A DNA stretch of 64,000 nucleotides, from the NCBI GenBank assembly GCA_030015575.1, contig CM057339.1, forward strand, positions 697,264,761 to 697,328,760. The letters are read 5' to 3'. Within the stretch, counting starts at the first letter, position 1; each line of letters starts with the position of its first letter. The position numbers and the translations under genes are program-made. The notes under the pieces were generated by a model. The model saw only the letters and a list, made by a program, of their open reading frames with translations, ran no database searches and had not been told where the DNA came from. This document shows positions 1-12,300 of this stretch, in pieces. This stretch comes from Agapanthus africanus. Lineage: Eukaryota; Streptophyta; Magnoliopsida; Asparagales; Amaryllidaceae.

Positions 1-15
1 ATATAAGCAACGTCT

Positions 16-62
<47 letters not shown>

Positions 63-1264
63 GATAATATCCATTCGTCAGACGCAATAATAGGCATTCC
101 AGATCACAGATGAACACATTGGATATACCGAGAATTCCGCGTTTCTCCATTCGCCCTCCAATAAAAGAGCTGTATACACTGGCAGAAGCAGTTGTTTCAA
201 ATCCTACAGGCACCCGGTCCGTCAAAGGATCGTTCGCTTCGCTCACGCAGACAGTAGCAGCACCGCCTCTACGAATCGAATCTTTTTGTTTCCCGTGAAT
301 AAGAACCAAAACGACTTGAAATGTTTCAAAAAAGGTCAAACCTCCGTCTTACCTACACCCGGTGACAGCACCGAGTCTTTTCTATGACGAGAACTCTACC
401 GATGCTCTCAATGAATTTAAGTTAGGGTTGCAGTGGATCTCTCTACGGTCGTGATGAATAGCCAAACCCCACCCCAGACCCCTATGGGTGTGGCAAACTA
501 CCCGCCAAATACCCAAAACGAAGCAACCTCCCTAAACAACATGAGTAGGCCACTCGACACTTCAAATTACCCGGTAGTTTGTGCACCCCACCTTAGGTCT
601 ATCCTTGGAGTAATAAATAGTAAATGAAATAATACAAAGGTGGCTACAACCTTAACTCGGATGTGCCCCATGAAAAAATATTACAACAATTTACAATTTA
701 GATTTAAATGAAAGAATATAACACCTCACATCCCCGGCTATTCATTCACGACAATCTAATAAGTCCATATACATAAACAAACATCACAGAAATGTGTAAC
801 CCCCAACTAACCGACATATAGCAATTAACGGAAGTTTATGAAGACATTTATCACAACTTGAAACATTAAACGACGTTAAACTGTGACTTCGAAACACCCA
901 TATTGCCACAGTGAAGAATTGACAACATATCTAAAATTGGCAAAAATAAACAACTCCTGAAACACTAGATCCAAGTAACAAAGCTACAGACCAAAACACG
1001 AAGCATTTCTCCATGGTAAAACCGGTGAGGCCGGACATTAGGTCAATGTGGCCGGTCCAGGTTGAAGGGAAATGTCTCGTTTTTTTGTCTATGTTCACTT
1101 TATAAGTGAAGGAGTACTCTGCAGTTGCTAAAATAATTTTTAGAGCCTCGGAAAAAATCAACAGAAACTAGGATCTACGTTTCGATGTTTACGGGTCATT
1201 TCGGTTTCGTAGTTTTAGTTGTCGTTTAATCTGTTAGCTATGGTTTAGTTGGCTCTGATACCAC
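1..1264 (-). other. Untranslated leader of element D (PBS-proximal part)
   Basis: Read on the minus strand this matches, with much divergence, the leaders of E (19670-21554), A (27869-28900) and B (57242-58260). Shared landmarks are the GATGAATAGCC block near 450, the ATGTGCCCC block near 660, and the PBS at the right end. A TA dinucleotide run (about 21-61) sits where the others have a short AT-rich stretch. A hairpin at 1029-1057 has its near edge 207 nt from the LTR. I see no coding sequence; the short open frames here are not conserved in the relatives. Confidence 0.65.
1251..1263 (-). other. Primer binding site of element D
   Basis: The minus strand reads TGGTATCAGAGCC, the initiator-methionine tRNA type PBS used by plant copia elements. 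It lies one base inside the 5' LTR edge, as in A, B and E. Confidence 0.8.
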
Positions 1265-2155
1265 TGTATGTCGATGCCACGCACCCCACGTGTTCGTGGG
1301 GAGGCAGAGTTTGCAAAAAAATGATTTTTATTAGCTTCGTAACAACGACTAAACACCAGGATCGATACTAAACCATAACTAACAATATAGCAAAGAGGTT
1401 TAACTACTATGTATGAGTGTTATACCTTAAGTTCTCGTTGTCTTTCTCCTCCTCGCTGTCCTTCTCCAAGTCATGATCTCCTTGAACTGAGAACGGATTG
1501 CACCTCCTCGTCGTCTTCTCCAATTCGTAGAAGATCCACCCGAGAGATCCGATTTTGAGCTTAACCTCTAACTTGAGGCAACTAGGTCACTTGGTGTGCT
1601 AAACTTAATAGCCTAGGATGTGTAGAGAGTGATGAGGGATCTAGTAGTCTCACAAAACCCTAGGATTCTCAACTCATGAGATGGTTAGGGTTTGGAATTG
1701 AGAAGGAGAAAGCTTGAGAAAATGAGGAGGAGAAAGTATCTGTAGTTTTTTTAGTGAATAATCAATTATCAAAATGGCTAGGGTTAATGCATTTAAACCT
1801 AAGGAAAATATCTCACAAATATCTCACAATAATATCTAAGTCAACAACTCACAAAAGAGTCCAAGATGGTCAATGCAAAACCCTAATCCATTTCACTAAA
1901 ATACCACAAAGTTTCCTCTCTCAATTCCTCCACCTCACTAAAGAATTAACCATAAAAGAGAAACCCTAATTTGAGGTGTCATTCTCCAAAAGAAATCTTG
2001 ATCAAATCACAAGAATGCCCCTCTCGTCCGTATATACATACCCGTATCCGTATTCCGAGAAACACGAATACAATGGGACGAAACTAATCCAATAATTATA
2101 TACTAGGATCCGGCTTAAACCAAAGCCCACTAGTAATGTCCGCCCGAACATCATA
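1265..2155 (-). repeat. Element D 5' LTR, segment 1 (U5 side)
   Basis: Begins with TG at 1265 (complement of the terminal CA) directly next to the antisense PBS. The first 60 bases align with the complement of the LTR ends of A and B (GTCGATG and GGGGAGGC blocks). It ends at the TCATA target site of C (2151-2155) and resumes at 13435. Confidence 0.75.
2151..2155. other. Target site duplication of element C, left copy
   Basis: TCATA directly before the TG of the left LTR. The same five bases follow the right LTR at 13430-13434. Confidence 0.9.
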
Positions 2156-5100
2156 TGTAACATTTTCAAAAATATAAAATATTAATTTTGGGAATTTTTA
2201 CGATTTAATATTATTTTATTGATTATTTTAATATTAAATTAATAATTAAATGCAATTAAATAGGAAAAATTTGAGAAAAATTATGGAAAATTCTAAAATG
2301 GGTTAATTATTGGAATTATGACATTTTTAAGTTGTTGTGATCATTTTGACACTAATCTAGTGCTAATCGCGATTAAAATCGCTAATCGGGTTTTTCGGCA
2401 ATTTTGTGCAAAACTTGCACATATCACTTTTTCCTACACTTGTGTATTTTCCTTGCCATGATTTATCATTTGGGATCACTATTCTTGTGAGAAGGTTTAG
2501 GGATTAAAAGAAAAGGGAAAAAGAAAAGAAAAGAAATTGAGGGTAGGTGAGAGAGAGAGGTGGACTTTGACTACATACCCTTGGCCATACCCCTTCATTC
2601 CTCATCATTCTCCCCCTCTTCCTCCTTGTTGCTGCTGCTGCCCTAGCCTCATTCTTCCTCCACCTTCAACCCCTTTCTTCATCTCAAAAACAGCCCCAAA
2701 AGCTCATGTCCATTTCATTAAAATTGTGCAAAATCCCTAGATCTACACATGGAGCTAAAGAAGCAAGGATTTTGGCCACTAGGGGGCAACTCAAGAATTT
2801 TCTTGAGTTGCTAATGGAGGTAATTACTGAACCATTAGCTTAATTATAGCCTTTCCTATAAACCCATGTTAAGATTTAATCGATATTGTGTGATATTATG
2901 GAATTGAGAATAATCAAGTTAGGGTTTGAGGGAACTTTTGATGTACTGGGAAATTAATCTCAGTTAGGGTTTTACCAACACCTTAGTGTATGAATTGGAA
3001 CCCAAAACCTGAAGCAAAAACCAGAATACGGATTTTAGAAACCAATATCGGGGAAAAACTGGAATCTGCCACTGTTATTTAGAATCTGCTAACACCCCGA
3101 GGACCCTAAAATAATATTGAGTGGAAATTGAGATGTGCAGGCACCATAGAGGCAACACCCAAAACCCTAGCTCCCCACTCCACCTTGAGGCCGCCAAAAC
3201 CCCCATTCTGGCCGCAAATTGCGGCCATACCAGTGAGGAATCGCCTCGTTTTCTGTGCATAGCCCCAATACCTCAATTCTTGGCCCTGGGTACTTCTAGT
3301 TTTGACAGATTCTTTCTAGGGTGAAATCTGGGACATATATCCTAAGTTGCTGTTTTGGATTCGTATTTCCGTATTCCGTATTTTTGATTCTGAAATGGTG
3401 GAATGTGTTTTGCCTCGACTATTTGTCGTTTATACGACGATATAGAGGATTTATTGATGGTTTTGAAGGCGTGCCATAGGTTCTCACCTATAGGCCCCCT
3501 TATCGTATCGTTTTGGATTTCATGCGCCGTTTTAGTTTGGATTTGGTTTTAATGCGCATATACGATATTTGATGTGTAGGTACCCATGAAGACTTCGGGA
3601 CGACAAGCAATTGCGTGATGACGTCCGCAAATGATGATGCAAGGTGAGTAGATTATATCTACAGGGGGGAAGTCGGGTGGATGGCGTATAGCACCCCCGC
3701 AGTCCGTAGATAGATTATTATGTAGTAATTGTGATATTAGGTGTATTATGGATAGTATAGGGTTAGAAGTGACTAGTGTAGTTCATAGTCGCGAACCCTA
3801 GGATAGAATTACACCTATACACACACCCTTGCTTATCACTTGTACTTGCACTGTGATTGATGATATGTGATGACTTTGGAGATGAGTTGATGATGTGGGC
3901 GCGGTGCCCTGAGATCGGTGATTTGATATGATTCATATGTGGGATATGACTTGTGTTTCTTGCGGGTTTGGGATATGTGTTTACCCCCGCATGCATACTT
4001 CATTGATGGTATCGACTTGTACTAGACATGGAGTAGTACCCCCAGACTATATGATCTGATGATACTGATACCTGTTATGTGATGAGATAGTGAGATATTG
4101 ACCTGTACCCAGCTTTTGGGGATGCCGTACGATGATTTACCGTACGAGCCGATATTGATGATAGATCCGCACTCATAACTAGAGGATATCTTACGATATG
4201 ACATTGAGGCGGGATCACCGACTATATATCTATATATATATACATTGACTTAGATTTAGGTGGTTTCCACACCTACCTCTCCTGATCGACCTGTTACTTA
4301 GATGTAGTTTACATAGTAGATACTTCACTGTGGTGTTGACTATTAGATATCTGCTTTTTCATGCTACTCGCATTGCTGGCATATGTTCATTGCTATATTA
4401 TTATCATGCTGTTAGGACACCAGCACCATTATCGATGATGCGTATGTTTCACGTACACTATGTGCCGGCTCATACACTTCATCATCGATAATTGCCATGC
4501 CACTACACTGTAGTACTATTGCATTCATGAGATGATTCTTCCTTCGACATATGCACATTACTATTCCGTGTTACATGATTTCCGATATGATTACTTTTCT
4601 TTACATGTCGCATACATCATGGATTGATTGCATAGCACATCGCGTTGGATGTACTTCTTGATGTTGGATTTTCATGAGATTTCTGGATTTGGGAACCGTG
4701 TCCTTTTCAATAAGTAATCATTTAAAAACCCGGTTCCCTTGATATGATATTTGGGGCGTCGCCCCGTGTTTTCTCGGTGCTAGAGGATGTACTGAGAGAG
4801 GGCTGACCCGGACTGACGGAAGCCCGATGGATTGATAGAGGGCTGACCCGGACTGACGGAAGCCTGATGGATGGAGAGAGGGATGACCCGGACTGACGGA
4901 TTCCCGGTATATATATATATACTCTGAGAAAGGGCTGACCCGGACTGACGGAAGCCCGATGGATTGATAGAGGGCTGACCCGGACTGACGGAAGCCCGAT
5001 GGATTGAGAGAGGGATGACCCGGACTGACGGATTCCCGGTATATACTTTGAGAGAGGGCTGACCCGGATTGACGGAGCCCCGTATGGATGAGGATTTACG

Positions 5101-6229
5101 TGTCGATGCTAGGCACGGGTTTTCATGATGTTTTTCCATGATATTGTTTATATCCTCATACTTGCATACATGATGCTTATCGTTAGTAGGTGACGAGTGG
5201 ACGGGGTCCACATACATTACAGACTGGATTTACACTTATCATACTTCATTTGTATATATAACAGGGTATGAGGGCGCTGTTATATATACCCTTACACCAA
5301 TATTAGTGGTATGGGACGCTAATATATGTGTATTGATATCATTGATATTTCATCATATTTACTTCATGCAGACATACCTTACACTGATGACATGTTATTA
5401 CCTGAGTACCTGGCACCGCATACATATTTAGATGTTACCTTGCCACCTTATCTTACTTCAGATGTACTCTTGTGGATTATATTACTGATCGTTGACTTAG
5501 GATTATGTCTTGCATTCGGTTTCTGCTTGTAGATATTTCTATTCACGAGTTGGCAACTCATCCCCGTTGTGCCACAGTTCTTGCAGGTTCTGCCGTACAG
5601 GTTCTATTGCGGCATTTCTGGCACACTGCCTTCTTGCGGGTGATTTGCTTTGGTAGGTGGATTCTTTCGTATCAAGAATCACTATCTTATTCACGTATTT
5701 CATTGTATCTAGAAATTGTCCATCAACCAAAACTTGTATATTCTTTCAGACTTAGAGACAGTATTGTATTATTCGACCTTAGAGTCGCGCTTAGTAGTAT
5801 TGCTGTTTTTCTTATCGCTTTTGAGTTTTCTTTGGATTTGATCCTCGCCACTTGGCGTTGTATATTATATCTTGTGTGGTTGTGACCGTCGATTGACGAA
5901 GAGCTAGCTCCCGCTTGGGGATGCCTTTATCATTGCATATATATATATATATTGTTATCCATGTTTTTCCCCATTCGGGGCCCGTTTTACAAAAGAAACT
6001 CTGCCGAAATTTTTAGAAAAACTTTACTGTCTTAAAATGCACATTCGGCTTAGTTATTTAAAAACCTTGATTTCAAACCTGTATTTCTTCACTTCTTTAA
6101 ACCAGTTTTCCTTACTTATTCTTAAAAATGGTTTTAGATTTCTGGGCTTTTGGCTTACTTGGATCAGATGGAGTCCTATAGGCTTCATATGGTTCAAGGG
6201 CCAGTCACGTGCTCTTTCGGGTCATGACA
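2156..6229 (+). repeat. Element C left (5') LTR, 4074 bp
   Basis: Starts TGTAAC and ends GACA. It is nearly identical to 9323-13429; the differences I saw are scattered substitutions, one extra G in a run near 2780, a longer AT run near 5935-5952, and one fewer minisatellite unit. The first 600 bases are AT-rich. They are followed by a pyrimidine-rich tract (2600-2690) and moderately GC-rich sequence. All open frames of 60-145 codons in it are low-complexity or repeat-derived and I do not regard them as genes. Confidence 0.9.
4790..5085 (+). repeat. Minisatellite inside the left LTR of C
   Basis: About seven imperfect copies of a unit of about 40 bp built on the core GCTGACCCGGACTGACGGA, alternating with variants reading GGATGACCCGG, and interrupted by a short TA run near 4908-4921. 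The matching array in the right LTR is one unit longer. Confidence 0.85.
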
Positions 6230-6233
6230 AAGT

Positions 6234-6245
6234 TGGTATCAAAGC
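6234..6245 (+). other. Primer binding site of element C
   Basis: TGGTATCAAAGC begins four bases after the left LTR ends. It differs from the usual TGGTATCAGAGC of tRNA-iMet-primed elements by one base. Confidence 0.75.
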
Positions 6246-8889
6246 GCTAGGTTGATCTTGGTTCGAGTCTGAGTTTGACTATGTGGAGCCTAGGGAGTTA
6301 TTTATATACGGAACTTAGGCTTGACCTTACGGAACTTAGACTTGGTCGAGGGGGTATTAGACCCGAACTTTCGTCGTGTAGGATGACCCTTGGTTGATGG
6401 ATTAGGTGACTAAAGTAGAGTGACGTACCGTTGGTATGTTCCGCGGCATACTTACGACACGCCACTCCGCTTAAGGAACCTTAGGATGTACATACTTTCG
6501 AGATCAGTGATTCTCTTCATATCCTGGATTATTCGTCCATTTGAGATTCCCGATTCTATTAGTTTCATGATCATACCTTCATTGATACTGTTCCTTCCTA
6601 TGATCATGTATCCACTTTGGATCTGTTGTTTCCCCTTCTTGCCACTGGTGTACTCTCTTCGATACTCGATTGAGGTTCCTGTCACCATGTTTGAGCGCAG
6701 TTTGGGCTGCTGCTAGGGTTACGGCCGGTGTAAGCTCGTTTGGTACGAGGGCCGACCATTGTGCTTTCTGGTGACATGGGAACGTCTCGAGTTAGTGTTG
6801 GTGATTGTGACCTCTAGTGGAGGCGAGTGCTTGGTCTTGCACCGGATGATCGGGCCATTGTTAGAGCTGCCAGTTGAGAGAGGACTGTTGATGTACAGCG
6901 TACCTCAGAGATTGTGATGTCGCCTACCGTGCAGACAGATGGACCAGCTGTTGCTGAGATTGACAGGATGTCGCTTTTGGAGCTTACGAGCTGAGATTGC
7001 CGGACTTTCAGGCAGATATGCGACAGATGATAGCTAGTCTACCCGGCTTGAGAGACGAAGGTGATTCCTCCGATTTTACGCCAGAGCGGGCCCAGTTGAG
7101 TTGAAGATTTCCAGTGTGGAGAGTCTTACTCAGATCTAGAGCAGGCTGATTCAGAGATGACCGCTATGTATTGCCTTTCCTGGAGGATTGAGGCGTTGTT
7201 CGGCGTATAGGCGTATGAGCCAGCTGCTGCTGCAAATGACGAGATATCGCCCAGATGGTTGGAGTTACTGCAGCATGAGCATGTTCTTAGAGAGATAATA
7301 GCGAGTCGCTAGTCACCGAGGATGAATGACTAGGACGTGTGGTGAGTTCGCTTACCCCGATGCGAGGTCATCAGGTAGATTGATTCCAGCTAGAGACGAC
7401 TTCACGCAGGTTCGTTGAGAGTCGATAGAGACGATCGAATGTCAGGAGCCTATTTTCCAAGTTTAAAGTATACGGAAAGACATGCAGGTGATTCTATGGA
7501 CCCTCTAGAAGAATGAAACCCTAACTCGACTTAATGACCGTGTGACAGCCTTTGAACCTTAGGGTTTACGGCGGTTCCGCGGCGCCATTAGTGAGGCTTG
7601 GGTTTGCCCTTCTACGGCTGGACCACCGACGCTGTGGCATGTGCTCGATACTATTAAACTGTACCCGAGATGTGAGCTCTTGGGGGATTATGAGGATCTG
7701 ACGAGTCGATCGGATGGTTCGACATCTTTCGGATATCGTGATGGGACACTGCTTGGGAGACTCCAGATGCGAGCATAGCCGTTGGAGCACAGTACTTGCA
7801 GCCATGATGAGACGAGTCCGAATCAGTCGACATTGACGCAGAGTGAAGAAAAGAGTTCGCGAGATTTTGACGAGATGACGTCCCACTCCGCTGACATTAG
7901 AGATGTGATATGCACCCCGAGGCGTGGTATATGGATATATCTTCCAGAAAGAAGCGCGATAAGTATGCAGCCGTTCCGGAATAAGCTTTAGCCTCAGCAT
8001 TGGATGATGATTTCCGGGCATTTCGGCAGGATCGAGATTTGAGAAAGGGACCTCGATAGGACCCTTCGGGAAACGATACGAGAAGACCTAGACCCAGAGT
8101 GGTCATTTTGCGCACACCCAGCAGGACAGAGTTCGGCATGGTCGACGAGGTAGTTGACCAGGATCGGATAAAGGAACTTACCCAGATGTGTTGCGAGTTG
8201 ATCAAGGACGGACGAGGGATGAGTATTCCTCCGATGGTTGGGACGTGTTCCCGAGGACACAGGTGTCTTTTGAGCGAGAAGAGGTTGTGCAGGAGAGCCA
8301 GCCTCCGTACAGATCGGCATAGGCATGATTGGAAGAGACCTTGAGCAGGATTCCTTCCAGGACATTGCTGCAATGATGTTTGCACCCAGGATCAGATGTG
8401 TGACGTGCATTCAGAGAGCTAGAGGCCGACGCCAGTGATATGCTGCCTTACGAGTAGTCGTGAGGTTTGACCGAGAGGTGACCAGAGAAGTGCCAGAACG
8501 GAATCGTCCTCGTTAGCACACCTGACAGGGCCGATGAGCCGATTGACTGTGAGATAGGTAATCCGCAGAGAAGATAAGGACCCAGAGAGTCAGAGGACGC
8601 CAGACCGTGAGCAAGAGGCACGTAGATATCCTGCGCTGCTAGCAGTGGATTGCACCGACTCCTTCTCGACCTTGAAGGAGGAACTACCGAGGACGGTATT
8701 TATGATTGGTGATTTTGTGATTCGATTATCACGTATCCGTCATTTTGGATTTCGGTATTTTGGGCGTTCTGTTTGCATGATTTAGTTTTGATGACCGAGT
8801 TTCATGATATTGATTTCATGCACCCACTGGATATTATATATTTTGCGCTGAGTTATTATATTTGAGATATTAATTGAGATTTCATGCCT

Positions 8890-9170
8890 GCTGTATTCAG
8901 TGATTTGATTTACACTTCCAGCGTGGTTTTCATGCACCTTTAGTGTTTTGTTTTACGATTTTGGTGCACGCCAGATGCACTAAATCGGGATTCTTCACGC
9001 ATGTCACATGCACCTGATTTTTTTTCTGTCAGGCACACACGTTGCCTACGATAGATGTTTTGTGCACACCAGTTGCACCTAGATGTTGTTTTGTACCTCT
9101 GTTTGACACTTATATGGATTTTGATTCCTTGCGCACCAGACGCATAGGATACTCTTATATATGCATTTTG
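8890..9170 (+). repeat. Degenerate ~33-nt repeats near the 3' end of C
   Basis: Inverted-repeat cores such as GTGCACGCCAGATGCAC, GTGCACACCAGTTGCAC and GCGCACCAGACGCAT recur about every 32-34 nt (near 8966, 8998, 9031, 9063 and 9132) in T-rich sequence. Each core pairs GTGCA with TGCAC. Confidence 0.5.
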
Positions 9171-9310
9171 GGGATTGATTTTTAGTAGAGCAGTACATTT
9201 TTATGATATTCTCTATGTGTTGATTTTTCGGAGCCCCGACAAATGGATTATTACTGAGATTGTTTTAGTAGTGGGGGTTTAAATTTAAATTCGGGGACCG
9301 AATTTCTTTA

Positions 9311-9322
9311 AGGGGGGTAGAT
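9311..9322 (+). other. Polypurine tract of element C
   Basis: AGGGGGGTAG followed by AT lies directly before the TGTAAC start of the right LTR. It is the plus-strand primer site expected of an LTR retrotransposon. Confidence 0.8.
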
Positions 9323-12300
9323 TGTAACATTTTCAAAAATATAAAATATTAATTTTGGGAATTTTTACGATTTAATATTATTTTATTGATTATTTTAATA
9401 TTAAATTAATAATTAAATGCAATTAAATAGGAAAAATTTGAGAAAAATTATGGAAAATTCTAAAATGGGTTAATTATTGGAATTATGACATTTTTAAGTT
9501 GTTGTGATCATTTTGACACTAATCTAGTGCTAATCGCGATTAAAATCGCTAATCGGGTTTTTCGGCAATTTTGTGCAAAACTTGCACATATCACTTTTTC
9601 CTACACTTGTGTATTTTTCTTGCCATGATTTATCATTTGGGATCACTATTCTTGTGAGAAGGTTTAGGGATTAAAAGAAAAGGGAAAAAGAAAAGAAAAG
9701 AAATTGAGGGTAGGTGAGAGAGAGAGGTGGACTTTGACTACATACCCTTGGCCATACCCCTTCATTCCTCATCATTCTCCCCCTCTTCCTCCTTGTTGCT
9801 GCTGCTGCCCTAGCCTCATTCTTCCTCCACCTTCAACCCCTTTCTTCATCTCAAAAACAGCCCCAAAAGCTCATGTCCATTTCATTAAAATTGTGCAAAA
9901 TCCCTAGATCTACACATGGAGCTAAAGAAGCAAGGATTTTGGCCACTAGGGGCAACTCAAGAATTTTCTTGAGTTGCTAATGGAGGTAATTACTGAACCA
10001 TTAGCTTAATTATAGCCTTTCCTATAAACCCATGTTAAGATTTAATCGATATTGTGTGATATTATGGAATTGAGAATAATCAAGTTAGGGTTTGAGGGAA
10101 CTTTTGATGTATTGGGAAATTAAGCTCAGTTAGGGTTTTACCAACACCTTAGTGTATGAATTGGAACCCAAAACCTGAAGCAAAAACCAGAATACGGATT
10201 TTAGAAACCAATATCGGGGAAAAACTGGAATCTGCCACTGTTATTTAGAATCTGCTAACACCCCGAGGACCCTAAAATAATATTGAGTGGAAATTGAGAT
10301 GTGCAGGCACCATAGAGGCAACACCCAAAACCCTAGCTCCCCACTCCACCTTGAGGCCGCCAAAACCCCCATTCTGGCCGCAAATTGCGGCCATACCAGT
10401 GAGGAATCGCCTCGTTTTCTGTGCATAGCCCCAATACCTCAATTCTTGGCCCTGGGTACTTCTAGTTTTGACAGATTCTTTCTAGGGTGAAATCTGGGAC
10501 ATATATCCTAAGTTGCTGTTTTGGATTCGTATTTCCGTATTCCGTATTTTTGATTCTGAAATGGTGGAATGTGTTTTGCCTCGACTATTTGTCGTTTATA
10601 CGACGATATAGAGGATTTATTGATGGTTTTGAAGGCGTGCCATAGGTTCTCACCTATAGGCCCCCTTATCGTATCGTTTTGGATTTCATGCGCCGTTTTA
10701 GTTTGGATTTAGTTTTAATGCGCATATACGATATTTGATGTGTAGGTACCCATGAAGACTTCGGGACGACAAGCAATTGCGTGATGACGTCCGCAAATGA
10801 TGATGCAAGGTGAGTAGATTATATCTACAGGGGGGAAGTCGGGTGGATGGCGTATAGCACCCCCGCAGTCCGTAGATAGATTATTATGTAGTAATTGTGA
10901 TATTAGGTGTATTATGGATAGTATAGGGTTAGAAGTGACTAGTGTAGTTCATAGTCGCGAACCCTAGGATAGAATTACACCTATACACACACCCTTGCTT
11001 ATCACTTGTACTTGCACTGTGATTGATGATATGTGATGACTTTGGAGATGAGTTGATGATGTGGGCGCGGTGCCCTGAGATCGGTGATTTGATATGATTC
11101 ATATGTGGGATATGACTTGTGTTTCTTGCGGGTTTGGGATATGTGTTTACCCCCGCATGCATACTTCATTGATGGTATCGACTTGTACTAGACATGGAGT
11201 AGTACCCCCAGACTATATGATCTGATGATACTGATACCTGTTATGTGATGAGATAGTGAGATATTGACCTGTACCCAGCTTTTGGGGATGCCGTACGATG
11301 ATTTACCGTACGAGCCGATATTGATGATAGATCCGCACTCATAACTAGAGGATATCTTACGATATGACATTGAGGCGGGATCACCGACTATATATCTATA
11401 TATATATACATTGACTTAGATTTAGGTGGTTTCCACACCTACCTCTCCTGATCGACCTGTTACTTAGATGTAGTTTACATAGTAGATACTTCACTGTGGT
11501 GTTGACTATTAGATATCTGCTTTTTCATGCTACTCGCATTGCTGGCATATGTTCATTGCTATATTATTATCATGCTGTTAGGACACCAGCACCATTATCG
11601 ATGATGCGTATGTTTCACGTACACTATGTGCCGGCTCACACACTTCATCATCGATAATTGCCATGCCACTACACTGTAGTACTATTGCATTCATGAGATG
11701 ATTCTTCCTTCGACATATGCACATTACTATTCCGTGTTGCATGATTTCCGATATGATTACTTTTCTTTACATGTCGCATACATCATGGATTGATTGCATA
11801 GCACATCGCGTTGGATGTACTTCTTGATGTTGGATTTTCATGAGATTTCTGGATTTGGGAACCGTGTCCTTTTCAATAAGTAATCATTTAAAAACCCGGT
11901 TCCCTTGATATGATATTTGGGGCGTCGCCCCGTGTTTTCTCGGTGCTAGAGGATGTACTGAGAGAGGGCTGACCCGGACTGACGGAAGCCCGATGGATTG
12001 ATAGAGGGCTGACCCGGACTGACGGAAGCCCGATGGATTGATAGAGGGCTGACCCGGACTGACGGAAGCCCGATGGATGGAGAGAGGGATGACCCGGACT
12101 GACGGATTCCCGGTATATATATATATACTCTGAGAAAGGGCTGACCCGGACAGACGGAAGCCCGATGGATTGATAGAGGGCTGACCCGGACTGACGGAAG
12201 CCCGATGGATTGAGAGAGGGATGACCCGGACTGACGGATTCCCGGTATATACTTTGAGAGAGGGCTGACCCGGATTGACGGAGCCCCGTATGGATGAGGA

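Larger units (their letters stand above)
6230..9322 (+). other. Internal region of element C, no recognisable coding domain
   Basis: The 3.1 kb between PBS and PPT is broken by stops in every frame. The longest open stretches (7566-8410, either strand) do not resemble Gag or Pol motifs that I know: no zinc knuckle, DTG, DDE or YVDD-type motif is visible. The last 500 bases (8740-9260) are T-rich and hold a degenerate repeat of about 33 nt centred on GCAC-CCAG-TGCAC motifs. It may be the worn relic of a gag region or may never have coded. Confidence 0.6.

Noticed and set aside
4780..5217. 145-codon frame in the C LTR (179 codons at 11884-12423)
   Set aside because: Its text is the translated minisatellite and changes length with the unit number.
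7566..8410. Overlapping 140-160 codon frames in the interior of C
   Set aside because: They overlap on opposite strands and in several frames, start at random ATGs and contain no Gag or Pol motif. They may be chance frames in GC-richer sequence.
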